NCBI GenBank assembly: GCA_001584585.1
Contig: LSYV01000040.1
Span: forward strand, 860,998 to 875,909
Source: Gonium pectorale
Taxonomy: Eukaryota; Chlorophyta; Chlorophyceae; Chlamydomonadales; Volvocaceae
DNA length: 14,912 nucleotides
Direction of reading: 5' to 3'
Below are positions 1-7,598 of the stretch, in pieces. The notes beneath the pieces are model-generated. The model was not told the DNA's origin. It saw only the letters and a list, made by a program, of their open reading frames with translations, and searched no databases. How positions within the stretch are numbered: the stretch's first letter is position 1; each line of letters opens with the position of its first letter. The translations under genes were made by a program, and so were the position numbers.

Positions 1-216
1 TCACCACCCGTCGGGTGTGTATGTCCGTAGAGGCTGCCTTCCCGTTTCTGGTTCTCTTTTTTACGTCATCATATGCGCGCGTGAGCGTCCACACCCCTCC
101 CAGCACCGCTATCCACGGCTTATCCACAATCCTCGCCGTAACGGCGCCGACCCGTAGGCCTTGTATCTTTCACCAAGACACGTGTGGTAGGCATCCATGG
201 CCCTTGTCCTGCCCAC

Positions 217-636
217 CTATAGCGTCACTCGGACGTGCTTGGCCAGCTGGACCTTTCGGTGCGCGACACTGCTGTCCGGCACAACGCCGTACGCGTGCAG
301 AAGCGCCGAGAGCTCGGTCCCGCTCATGTTCTGTAGGGCCACGCGCGTCGGCGGGAAGCCAGGGGGGACTCGGCCGCGGAGCGGGCCCTGCACCGCGACC
401 GGCACGCCCATCAGCTCATCCTGGTCACCGACCACCCCGGCGTTGTGGTCCCTCGCCGCGGCCACGAGGAACGGGACCAGCTCGTCGCGATGCTGCTTGA
501 ACTGGTCGACCAACTGCTGTGCCCAATCGGGCACAGCGCCAGGGCCTTGAGCAGCGACACTGGCTGCTTGAAGAGACTGAGACAGGCCAGCAGCTTGCTG
601 AGCGGCGTTGGCCAGTTCAGTCGACAGCTGCGCCAT
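217..636 (-). CDS. Hypothetical 139-aa protein with SAP-like C-terminus
   Basis: Single-exon reading frame of 139 residues. I chose the ATG at 636 because it sits in good context (CCCATGG) and an alanine/glutamine-rich helical stretch (residues about 3-30, LSTELANAAQQAAGLSQSLQ) starts right after it; the frame also stays open further upstream. Residues about 35-58 (WAQQLVDQFKQHRDELVPFL) look like an amphipathic helix. The last 35 residues (TELSALLHAYGVV, then RKVQLAKHVRV) have the helix-extended-helix pattern of SAP-like nucleic-acid-binding modules. Codons avoid A in the third position. I do not recognise the family, and the SAP resemblance is by eye only. No TGTAA polyadenylation signal is visible between the stop and the window edge. 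It could be a cellular gene, or a gag-like product of a retroelement, since such short helical proteins occur in both. That it is translated is moderately likely; any function is a guess. Confidence 0.5.
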   Translation of the reverse strand: MAQLSTELANAAQQAAGLSQSLQAASVAAQGPGAVPDWAQQLVDQFKQHRDELVPFLVAAARDHNAGVVGDQDELMGVPVAVQGPLRGRVPPGFPPTRVALQNMSGTELSALLHAYGVVPDSSVAHRKVQLAKHVRVTL

Positions 637-984
637 GGGATACGCAGTTGCGACCTTTGCGAAGAAACAATTCAGGATAATGCAGCAGGATTGTGCAGCA
701 GTTAAATACAGTTTAGGGTGGCAGCGGAGTACGAAACATGACGCAAGTGCCCGGGCCATTGCCGAATGCTCGAACCGTCGCCGTTTTCCTACACATATTT
801 TTTACAGTGTGATCGTCCTTACCTGCACGATGCATCGCGTCTCGTCCGCTCTCGGCGCTACAAAACCATGACGTATGTGTGTGCAGCGTCTTGACATCTG
901 CATCCTGCCTGAGGAGATTTCCGAGGCTCCGCAATTCTCTGCGTTTGCCCTCAACTCGCCACGCATGTCGCCACCGTAACCCCA
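637..984. other. Intergenic, 5' flank of the 139-aa gene
   Basis: Between the small minus-strand gene and the transposon I see no coding bias. An A/T-rich patch near 783-808 (minus strand reads CTGTAAAAAATATGTG) could be part of the promoter of the 217-636 gene, but no defined element is recognisable. One TTTAGGG motif occurs near 711. Confidence 0.4.
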
Positions 985-992
985 CATATACC
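985..992. repeat. Left target-site duplication of the hAT-like element
   Basis: CATATACC lies directly before the left terminal repeat and recurs exactly at 1645-1652 directly after the right terminal repeat. Eight bases is the duplication length made by hAT (and P) transposases. Confidence 0.85.
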
Positions 993-1017
993 TAGGGTTG
1001 GGCAAAAACCTTAGAAT
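993..1017 (+). repeat. Left terminal inverted repeat
   Basis: 25-base end. It matches the reverse complement of 1621-1644 over the first eight bases (TAGGGTTG) and the last nine (CCTTAGAAT), with a one-base indel and a few substitutions between them. Confidence 0.85.
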
Positions 1018-1026
1018 GGAGGGCAT

Positions 1027-1051
1027 TCTAATCTAATCTAATCTAATCTAA
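1027..1051 (+). repeat. Five tandem TCTAA subterminal repeats
   Basis: Five perfect copies of the pentamer TCTAA just inside the left end of the transposon. Related TCTAA/TTAGA motifs are scattered at the right end (about 1570-1625) without a perfect tandem array. They may be transposase-binding sites; this is inferred from hAT biology. Confidence 0.8.
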
Positions 1052-1540
1052 ATTCTATGTTAGAACCTTAGATTTAGTATTAGATGAGACGGGTCAACTT
1101 TCTAATTACGCAGCTGTTTGACTTCAGATTTTGGTGCTGGGACGTCTCTTCCTAACGCAAGCAATTGCAATAGTTTTTGGGGGCATCGGACATCTCCCAG
1201 GGGGGTCTGCCAGCCAAACCGATCGTGCCTCCGACCGTAGATGGCCAGAAACCACACGCAAAACCCACTGGGCATCCACCATTTACTATTTTCAACCAAC
1301 GCAGCCAAAGGCGCATCCCCCAGGGCACCCAGGGTCTATCTTGACTATCTTGGTCATAGCCACATAGGAAATACGTACTCCAGTGCCATACATCTTGGAA
1401 CCGCCAACGGCCTTAACGGCCACCCAGCACCACTGAAACCATGCACAAACCGCCATTCCGCCTACTGCTGCAACACCAAAACTCGTCTTTCTAAGCCATC
1501 TCTAAGGCTCTAAGGCTAAGCCATCTAACTGTCAACGGTA

Positions 1541-1562
1541 GGTTCTAAAGTTCTTTAGAACC
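1541..1562. repeat. Inverted repeat (10-bp stem) inside the transposon
   Basis: GGTTCTAAAG, two bases, then CTTTAGAACC: a perfect 10-base stem with a 2-base loop in the right subterminal region. It is built from the same TCTAA/TTAGA motif as the rest of the element. Confidence 0.8.
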
Positions 1563-1620
1563 GCATGACTTTCTACATTAGATTCTAACCTTAGATTAAA
1601 TTAGAATCTACAGAATGTAA

Positions 1621-1644
1621 ATTCTAAGGGTGTGCTCAACCCTA
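1621..1644 (-). repeat. Right terminal inverted repeat
   Basis: 24-base end, the imperfect reverse complement of 993-1017. Confidence 0.85.
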
Positions 1645-1652
1645 CATATACC
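1645..1652. repeat. Right target-site duplication of the hAT-like element
   Basis: CATATACC, an exact copy of 985-992. Confidence 0.85.
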
Positions 1653-2121
1653 CCATGCTGTCAACCGCTTCTGCCGCTTCCTCCATGTTTCTCTTTGGAC
1701 GAGCTAAGCTACTGCGTAGCAGACAGATGTCTCTTACGGCCCCGCGCTACCCTGTGGCATTTATGCTGCCGTGCTGTTGCGTTTCGGAGCGAGGGACCAG
1801 TATTAAAGCGAATTCCGGTCGTGCCCTGACGTCCAAGACCGATGCCCGTATCCCCCACCTTCCGCACCTCCCCACCTTCCCACGTTAGGTATCTGGGGGG
1901 TTCCGGCCGGCTTGCGCGCCTCGGTGCCGGTCACCACACTCCGGCGTGGATTGCTCCAGAACCAAAGTGCTCCCCTCATCTTGTCCAACTATGGAGGCTC
2001 GCTGCCTAATTTGTAACAGCATCGGAGCTTGTATGCATGCAACTCAAGTATTCGAAATATACAAAGGACTTCGGCTGACCCTGTTAGCCTGTTTACATGT
2101 AGCGAAAGTGCTGGACGAAAC

Positions 2122-2162
2122 CCCTTGGGCCCCCCCTTACCTCCAACCCTACCCGGAAGGCC
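2122..2162 (+). repeat. Diverged direct repeat, copy 1
   Basis: About 41 bases sharing CTCCAACCCTA and GAAGGCC with 2440-2482. The two copies align almost end to end, with one small indel and scattered substitutions, about 320 bases apart. In one plus-strand frame each copy reads LQPYPEGP. The identity of the repeat is unknown. Confidence 0.6.
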
Positions 2163-2439
2163 CTGTCCGGGCGCACCCTCAAACGTTACGCGCGTGCCGC
2201 GTCTCACCCAAGCTGAACCAGCACGCGACCCTCAACGGACTCAGTGTGCAAGTCTGTACGACACGAGGTTGGGCATTTCCGCTGTGCCTCTCGAGTCTCT
2301 TTAGCCTATTTGTAAGATGCGTACATAGTGCTTGAGGCTATCGCCCCGTCTCTCACTTGCACTTACGGCTCACACGGCACTTCGACCCCGTCACTATTCA
2401 GTGACAGCTATCCGGAAGTGTGCTTTCCGGGAGTAGGGA

Positions 2440-2482
2440 CCTTCGGGCTCCACCTTACCCTCCAACCCTATCCAGAAGGCCC
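2440..2482 (+). repeat. Diverged direct repeat, copy 2
   Basis: Partner of 2122-2162; see that entry. Confidence 0.6.
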
Positions 2483-2528
2483 CAAACGCACACAGCACAG
2501 GTCGACACCACTGCATGCGGCTTCGGCC

Positions 2529-2765
2529 TTACTTCCCCTCCTGGATGCAACTGACAGCCACTACCCGAAAAGGGAAACAGAAACAGGGAAGGCAAGGCAA
2601 GGCCTGGTCATAGGTGCGTTGCAGGATAGAATACCCATGGTGGTGAAGGTCATCCACGTGGACGCGCTTATCCACGCCACAGGACCCGTTTGCGCCATAG
2701 GTCGTGTTAAAGGAGGGCCCGATGGAGCCGGGGCCAGCACTGCCGCCACCGTCCAATGAGGGAAG
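2529..2765 (-). CDS. Orphan coding-like exon or gene remnant
   Basis: On the minus strand the frame opens directly after a TAG whose AG could be a 3' splice site (2767-2766) and runs 78 codons. Up to about 2601 it has strong volvocine codon bias: in 55 codons only two or three end in A. It reads as plausible protein (SIGPSFNTTYGANGSCGVDK, then HVDDLHHHGYSILQRTYDQ). After 2601 the composition becomes pyrimidine-rich and non-coding-like, so a real exon would end near there. The overlapping plus-strand frame (2328-2759) is longer but has much weaker codon bias. No domain is recognised. It may be one exon of an undetected gene or a captured gene fragment. A 5' partner ending at about 2819 would need an intron of only about 53 bases, shorter than any intron of the WD40 gene. 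Confidence 0.3.
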   Translation of the reverse strand, partial: LPSLDGGGSAGPGSIGPSFNTTYGANGSCGVDKRVHVDDLHHHGYSILQRTYDQALPCLPCFCFPFRVVAVSCIQEGK

Positions 2766-3350
2766 CTAGTGTTACGATCGCCCCCGTGAGGAGCAGTGGG
2801 GGAGGAGCAGTGACTTTTACCCGCCTCCCGCCATCCGACGCCACCGTTTTGCAACACCCTGGGGCGGAAGGCAACTGGGAGACGAGCGGTGCGTGTGGGT
2901 CCATACCGCCGCGCTCCAGCGAATTCGTCCCATGCAGACAAGGATGGGCAGGGGTAATGAAGAAGGGAAACGGGCCGTGTCGCAGACATCGCATACTCAA
3001 TAAGAGTTGTGGCGGTCTTGGCGTAGCTGTAGACGACGTGCGAAACTGCGACGTCAGCGACGAGCGAGCAGCGCTGCAGCGTACCTTTGAATTTTAGGCG
3101 AAGGGGAGGCGGAGGAAAGCCCATGCCCACCACCCGACCTAACATGCAGACAGACTGGCACAGCGGGGGGTGCGCATCCCGATGCGCTGTCGTCTTGAGG
3201 CTTTTTTGAGGCCTGGCCTTGTTTCAAGGTGACATGCTGCCTTGGGGCCTATGTGGCCCCATCCTCCCGCACCGCACGTTCGCGTCCGGCGCTCGGCGCT
3301 CCTCACCATCCCCTCCATCACAACCTCCCGCACCGCACCGCACCGCACAG
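2766..3350. other. Region without a supportable gene
   Basis: Several overlapping frames on both strands, none with clear coding bias or motif. A short run of CACCG units lies near 3326-3350 just before the kinase fragment. Confidence 0.35.
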
Positions 3351-3550
3351 GCGGAGCGGGACTCTCTGACAGCGGAGCAGGAGCAGTGCCAGAGGGCGGA
3401 ACGCATGCTGCAGCTGGTTGGGGCCGAGGTGGCGGTGCTGAGTCGCCGCTGCGACCACCGCAACGTGGTGTGCCTGCTGGCGGCCGCCTGACGCCGCCGC
3501 GGTCATGCCTGTTGATGGAGCGCTGCCAGACCAACCTGGACAGAGAGGCT
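3351..3550 (+). pseudogene. Ser/Thr protein kinase fragment, frame-broken
   Basis: The first frame reads a helix-C-like stretch (AERMLQLVGAEVAVLSR) followed by CDHRNVVCLLAA, the HxNVVxLL signature of helix C to strand beta-4 in protein kinases. The next residues expected in the TKL-like kinases abundant in volvocine algae (LTPPxxCLVMERC, strand beta-5 and hinge) do follow, as LTPPRSCLLMERC and then TNLDR, but in another frame beginning at 3488; the first frame stops at TGA 3489-3491. The two parts abut with no room for an intron, so one missing base near 3485-3488 accounts for the break. No glycine loop, HRD or DFG motif can be found in a consistent frame nearby, so this is a remnant and not a working kinase. 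An error in the assembly could explain the frameshift, but not the missing lobes. Confidence 0.6.
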
Positions 3551-3703
3551 GGTGTCCGGCGACGGGGGAGCAGCTCCTGGCCGGGCGTGAGGCAGCGGGG
3601 CAGCGGCAGCGGCTTGTCAGGCTGCGGCAGCGAGGCTCGCGGCATCGGTTCCGGCTGCAAAGGTATAGGAGCTGCGGGCACTGCAGGATAAGGCCGCAGG
3701 TAA

Positions 3704-4163
3704 GGCAGCAGCGTCAGCGGCCCACAGAGGGGAGCACGCGGAGGGCTGAAGAGCAGGGCCAAGGGCAATTGACCACATCGTGTACCTGGCTGCCGGGCTG
3801 TAGCCGAGCAGCCCCTTCTCTTCGAGGCGGGGGTACACAGCAAACTATGATAAGAGTAACAGTTTAAAGAGTGACAGGAATAAAGTGTTCACCCGCAAGT
3901 GCGCTCGGCAGGGGCCACCTCCAACGCCGCCGCCTCCCCGAAGCGGGGCGGGCTTGGACCAGCGGGCGGGAGGTGTCAGCTGCCCCCAGCGGCAGTACCG
4001 TGCTGAGTGCGATGACGTCACTGCCGGCATTAGTCACGGCGCCGCGCAGCAGGTAGCCGCCACCGCCCAGCAGGCGCCGCTGCCGCAGGCGGATAGCGGA
4101 GTCCTCGACGGGAAGCCCTTCGCCCCTGGGGCCATTGTCACCGCCGCTGCCGGTGCTGCACAG
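3704..4163. repeat. Diverged duplicated segment, copy 1
   Basis: Two blocks recur in the same order and orientation in 4825-5837. Block a (3704-3727, ending CGGCCCACAG) matches 4825-4848. Block b (3947-4163) matches 5659-5837; both contain GGACCAGCGGG, AGCTGCCCC, a GACGCCGCG-like core followed by AGCAGG, and GCCGCCGCTGCC near the end. The copies are diverged by many substitutions and indels and the spacer between blocks differs (about 220 and 810 bases). On the minus strand both copies of block b can be read as similar peptides (GGGGYLLRG against GGGDFLLRG), but this does not prove coding. This is probably an old tandem duplication. Confidence 0.55.
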
Positions 4164-4539
4164 CAGCCAGTGGGTTCTCAGATGAGGATAACGCCGGAAG
4201 GACCGTACCGGTGCCAGGTGCCTTGTGCCCCTCCGGCCCAACTGGAGTCGCAGCCGCCATCGGCACGGACCGAGAAGATACCTTTAGTGATGGCGGCGAT
4301 TTGGTGGAATCGCGTGTGATTGCGTGAAGGACAGTGGCATCCATGTGGGGATGGCCGATGGCAGGATCCAACGCATGCGATGCTTATGCCTGCATGGACG
4401 GCGCATCGGTGCTTCGCGCACGACCATGCGGTCGCTTGAGGGCAGGTGCAGAAACTGCAGAAGCTGCTGTACCGGTGGGGATCCCAACGGACGGTGTGCG
4501 CAAGCTGGGTACACACTACGGCACGTTCCACGTGTCCAG

Positions 4540-4570
4540 TTTAGGGTGAGGGGTCCAATTTAGGGTTAGG
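4540..4570 (+). repeat. Short degenerate telomere-like motifs
   Basis: TTTAGGG at 4540-4546 and again at 4559-4565, the latter followed by TTAGG. TTTAGGG is the plant-type telomere unit, also used by some volvocine algae; Chlamydomonas uses TTTTAGGG. With only two full units this may be chance or the scar of an old repair event. Confidence 0.4.
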
Positions 4571-4680
4571 CATATGTGTACACGAAACAGCAGTGCTGGA
4601 GAATACTGGTAAAGCATTACAACTCAGATGTATCTAGCGATGTAGGAAAAGGAGCGAGGTACGGCAGGTACGGGCACTGA

Positions 4681-4714
4681 CGTAGGTGCGCGCGTCGCCC
4701 GTCGTAGGTGCGCG
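4681..4714 (+). repeat. 12-bp direct repeat, two copies
   Basis: CGTAGGTGCGCG at 4681-4692 and 4703-4714, a 22-base period. No function is apparent. Confidence 0.7.
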
Positions 4715-4824
4715 AGGATCATGCAAGCAACAGCGTTTCAAGAGGGCCCGCGTACGGTATTGGCCGGCATCTCTCCCGCCATGCCCAGCAGGGCCGGCAG
4801 GGTGATGCCGGTGCTGCTGGGCAC

Positions 4825-5837
4825 GGCGGCAGCGTCAACGGCCCACAGTGCGGAGCGCGACGGGAAGGGGCTGTGGGGCTGCGGCCTTCGAGCGAGGCGT
4901 TGGGACCCCAACGCCTCGAAGGTAAGCAGTGCCAGAGGGGACAACGGCGGCTGGCGGCGGCGGGATGGAGGCGTTACAGGCTGATCTCGCAGGATTCCCG
5001 AACTCCCGAGTCCCCACCCTTTATCCTGTTGTGCTGATTCCTGTCGGAGCTTCCCGTGCCCATAGACCCCGACGACCTGCTCGAGCCCAACCCCGCCGGC
5101 CATGGCAAGATGGGAGAGGGGGCCGCCGAGACCAAGGGCTTGCAACGGCTACCGACGCAGCTTCTTCTGGCGGACCGTATCCCTCACCAGGGATCACTTC
5201 GTGCCACACCTTGGTAATGACGTACCGTATGCGCCGGTATCCTACCGCGCTGGTCCAACAGGTGTCGTCTCGGTGGCGGCGGGTGAGGTTACCAGGTACG
5301 GCGGCCACAGACAGGGCGGCGGAGAAGTCCAAAGCCGGCCAGGGGCCGGTCGCTCAATACCGCTACACGGCCAATTGGCATGCTGGGATCCTGCGCCGCC
5401 ACCGCACGGTGATGAAGGGGGCCTTAGTGGCACGCGGGCCGAGCCCCGCTAAGGGGGGGAGCTGACCGCAATTCGCCGTTCCCGTGTCAGGCCCCCGGCG
5501 AACCGATGCCTCGCCTCTGTTTCTGGAGGCCATCAAGCCCTTCAAACGCTCTACCACAAGTGTGTAGTTCAAGTGATGTTTTTGATCTGTACGGCAGTAA
5601 AAGCGCTTGACGGGTGGCACCGAGGCAGCGCCCCAATACTGCTGCACCCCCTGCGCGCGGCGGGCTCGGACCAGCGGGAGCCGTTAGCTGCCCCTTCCGC
5701 AGCGCAGTGCTGAGCCCAGCCGGCGACGGCAGCAGCCATGACGCCGCGTAGCAGGAAGTCGCCACCTCCGAACAGCGGAGCGCTTGACGTTAGTCCCTTC
5801 ACCGCTGGGACCACTGCCGCCGCTGCCAGTACTGCAG
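4825..5837. repeat. Diverged duplicated segment, copy 2
   Basis: Partner of 3704-4163: block a at 4825-4848 and block b at 5659-5837. The extra length between its blocks contains the plus-strand coding-like stretch at 5041-5217 and another at about 5292-5465. Confidence 0.5.
5041..5217 (+). pseudogene. Coding-like fragment, possibly kinase N-lobe
   Basis: A plus-strand frame with good third-position GC reads VPIDPDDLLEPNPAGHGKMG and then EGA. The GKMGEGA part resembles the start of a kinase glycine-rich loop, and the acidic lead-in is of the kind seen before some algal kinase domains. The rest of the loop and the VAIK lysine do not follow, and the frame stops at 5215-5217. A second coding-like stretch in another frame (about 5292-5465, containing RAAEKSKAGQGPVAQYRYT) follows. 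Together they could be scraps of a kinase gene like the one at 3351-3550, but the assignment is weak. Confidence 0.2.
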
Positions 5838-5845
5838 GGCGGGGT

Positions 5846-7309
5846 TCTTGGATGAAGCGAAGAAGCGCTGTCGGGCTATGCTGCTGGGCGCGGGCACTGG
5901 CATGGGTTGCGCTTAGCGGGCAGACGTGGAGCGTCGGGATGCTGCAAACCCCAACAGATTACAGGCTCCCCAGAGAGGGGTTGCAGGCCACACGAGCCGA
6001 TGCAATCGGCGCGTACTCGGGTCGCCAGAGTCCGAGCCTTCAAGGGGCTTTGGGGTATCCGCCTAACCCCGACCTTTGCCACCACTCCGTAGAACTTCCG
6101 GGCCCAATCTGGCATTGTTGGGTTAGGTAAGATAGCCAGCCAGACCGCTGGTGCGAATCCTCCCACAAAATTATGAAGGTGGGTGCCAGCACAGGTAGTG
6201 TAGCAAGTTGCGCAGGTTGCTTCCTCAGCCGCCTGGTACGGCAGCTGCAGATCAAGATATGAGAAACGTGGGTGTCCCAGCGCGCCGCATGCAGACCGCG
6301 CTCGAAACACATCTCAGGCTGCAGGAGACGCTGCCAGCCAGCACCACCGGGTGCACGACTGCATGTGCCTACCTACCTACCAACCAACCAACCTGATTGT
6401 GCTCTACAACAACAGACGTCTATTGCACTTCAGAGCACCCCTCTCTTCCTATTACTCCCTCTCCACCTCCGGATTCAGGAATCGGCGACGGATAGGTCTC
6501 ACTCGCAATGCACACCCACTAGTCACACTGTTTTGTTTGCATACACGACGCAGTACGCACACCCATACACGCAGTCCGCGAACACACAAACCGAGTATGC
6601 CATACCACACCACGTTCGCGAAATGTCGCACTACAGCAGCGTCCGAAGACCGCATCAACGTCTCCGGAATCATGGGCTGGCGCTAGCCTGCTTATGCGCA
6701 AGAACGTTCAGGGTATCCGACGCTGCCGAGTAGGACTACTAGCACACCCTCGCGGCCCAGCCAGCCCGCTGCACCCAAACGATCGGCTTTCGGCTGCGCC
6801 TTTCCAGCGCACATGCCGGCTCCCATGCCGGCGGCGGGCAGCTCGGGCTGGCACCCCCGCATTCTCCGCCCCCCACCCCAGTGTACCCGTGGCATCCCAG
6901 CACCGAGGCACTACCGGGTCCGTTATAGTTGGCGACTGGAAGAGCGATGACACACAGTGCAGAGAGGAACCGTCGAAGAATCTCAAGGTCACGTTGTCAG
7001 CCACGGTCCACAGTATGGTCCACCGACACATCCCGACACAACGCACAGTGACCCTCGAGCCCCGCCCAAAGCCCGCATGGTATCGCCTTTGCCCCCGCCC
7101 AGCCCCTCCCCTCTACAAGCCCTCATTGCGCGTCCGCCTTGCTGCAATTGCCTCTCTCACAGCAAGTTGGGGAAGCCTGCTCCGGACAGCCCGTTGACTC
7201 CAGCATGCACCTGTGGGACACACCGGAGAAAGCGCCCCCGTCACGTGCTGCAGCGCAGCGGGAAGCAGGGGCCCACGACATTGCAGCTAGGTACGTACAC
7301 AGGCACATT
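5846..7309. other. Long region without a supportable gene
   Basis: Frames up to about 170 codons exist on both strands but lack motifs and consistent codon bias, and most overlap one another. The part nearest 7310 probably contains the 3' untranslated region, or a further 3' exon, of the ArfGAP gene. No TGTAA signal is seen on the minus strand close behind that gene. Confidence 0.4.
6368..6393 (+). repeat. CTAC/CAAC microsatellite
   Basis: Three CTAC-type units run directly into three CAAC-type units, a small compound tetranucleotide repeat. Confidence 0.85.
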
Positions 7310-7598
7310 TCATCCTGCAAACAACCGAGCCTTGTAAATCAATGCAAGATGCCTGCCACCGCATTGCGCCGCACTTGCCACGTCACCAACCTGCACGTGA
7401 GGGTGCGGCGCCGCCTGCTTCCCGCCGCCGTTCTGGTGCGTCGAGCCGATGCCAGCGCTAAGAAAGTCCCCGAACGGGTCGTCCGAAGCGCCCGCCGCCG
7501 CCCCGCCGCCGCCGGTCCCCGCCGCGGAGGGCACCGCGTCAAACAGCCGCAGCGTGTCCTCCCCCGCCTTTTTTGCCATGCGACGGGTGGCGCTTATG
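7310..7598 (-). CDS. Frame-shifted C-terminal tail of the ArfGAP gene
   Basis: A minus-strand frame one base out of register with the main ArfGAP frame. It reads ISATRRMAKKAGEDTLRLFD at its start and DDPFGDFLSAG further on (DPF codons at 7480-7472), a fourth DPF motif like the three in the main frame. Inserting one base into the G/C run at 7599-7607 would join the two frames into a protein of about 510 residues; without it the main frame ends at 7539 in a low-complexity peptide. Codon bias holds to about 7405 and then fades. The terminal codons to the TGA at 7310-7312 may therefore be an intron that starts near the GTGCAGGTT at about 7403 and ends at TTTGCAG just above 7315. The true end of the gene is unresolved. 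Confidence 0.55.

Larger units (their letters stand above)
993..1644. mobile_element. Non-autonomous hAT-like DNA transposon (MITE-like), 652 bp
   Basis: A complete element with imperfect terminal inverted repeats: left end 993-1017 begins TAGGGTTGGGCA and ends CCTTAGAAT; the right end 1621-1644, read on the minus strand, begins TAGGGTTGAGCA and ends CCTTAGAAT. Both ends continue into subterminal DNA rich in TCTAA/TTAGA motifs, which in hAT elements often serve as transposase-binding sites. Identical 8-base duplications flank it. The interior is less GC-rich than the genes, has no reading frame with transposase features (best frames under 95 codons, without coding bias), and so must be mobilised in trans. 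The matching target duplications suggest a fairly recent insertion. The superfamily call rests on duplication length and the TAGGGTTG-type end; P-like elements also make 8-base duplications and are the main alternative. Confidence 0.85.
1653..2528. other. Region without a supportable gene
   Basis: Open frames up to 129 codons occur on both strands, but none shows the low third-position A of the real genes or a recognisable motif. It contains the diverged repeat pair annotated separately and a small inverted repeat near 2412-2430 (CCGGAA...TTCCGG). Confidence 0.4.
4164..4824. other. Region without a supportable gene
   Basis: No frame shows convincing coding features. It holds the telomere-like motifs and the 12-base direct repeat annotated separately. 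Confidence 0.35.

Noticed and set aside
1946..2335. 129-codon plus-strand frame
   Set aside because: No coding bias and no motif. It overlaps the short diverged repeat, and its only notable peptide (LQPYPEGP) comes from that repeat.
2328..2759. 143-codon plus-strand frame
   Set aside because: It overlaps the minus-strand stretch 2601-2765, whose third-position composition is far more gene-like; the plus frame has many A- and T-ending codons.
3326..3350. CACCG/CGCAC units as a CRISPR-like or minisatellite array
   Set aside because: Only a few 5-base units without spacers; simple sequence in GC-rich DNA, and the window appears eukaryotic.
3139..3843. 234-codon minus-strand frame
   Set aside because: Pro/Arg-rich low-complexity reading opposite the kinase remnant, a typical shadow frame of GC-rich DNA.
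6126..6180. tRNA-like GGTGCGAATCC
   Set aside because: Resembles a T-arm, but no acceptor-stem pairing or D- and anticodon arms can be folded around it on either strand.
6708..7046. 112-codon minus-strand frame containing DNVTLRFFDGSSL
   Set aside because: Looks protein-like for a short stretch, but codon bias is not sustained and the frame becomes Arg-rich. More likely 3' flank of the ArfGAP gene.
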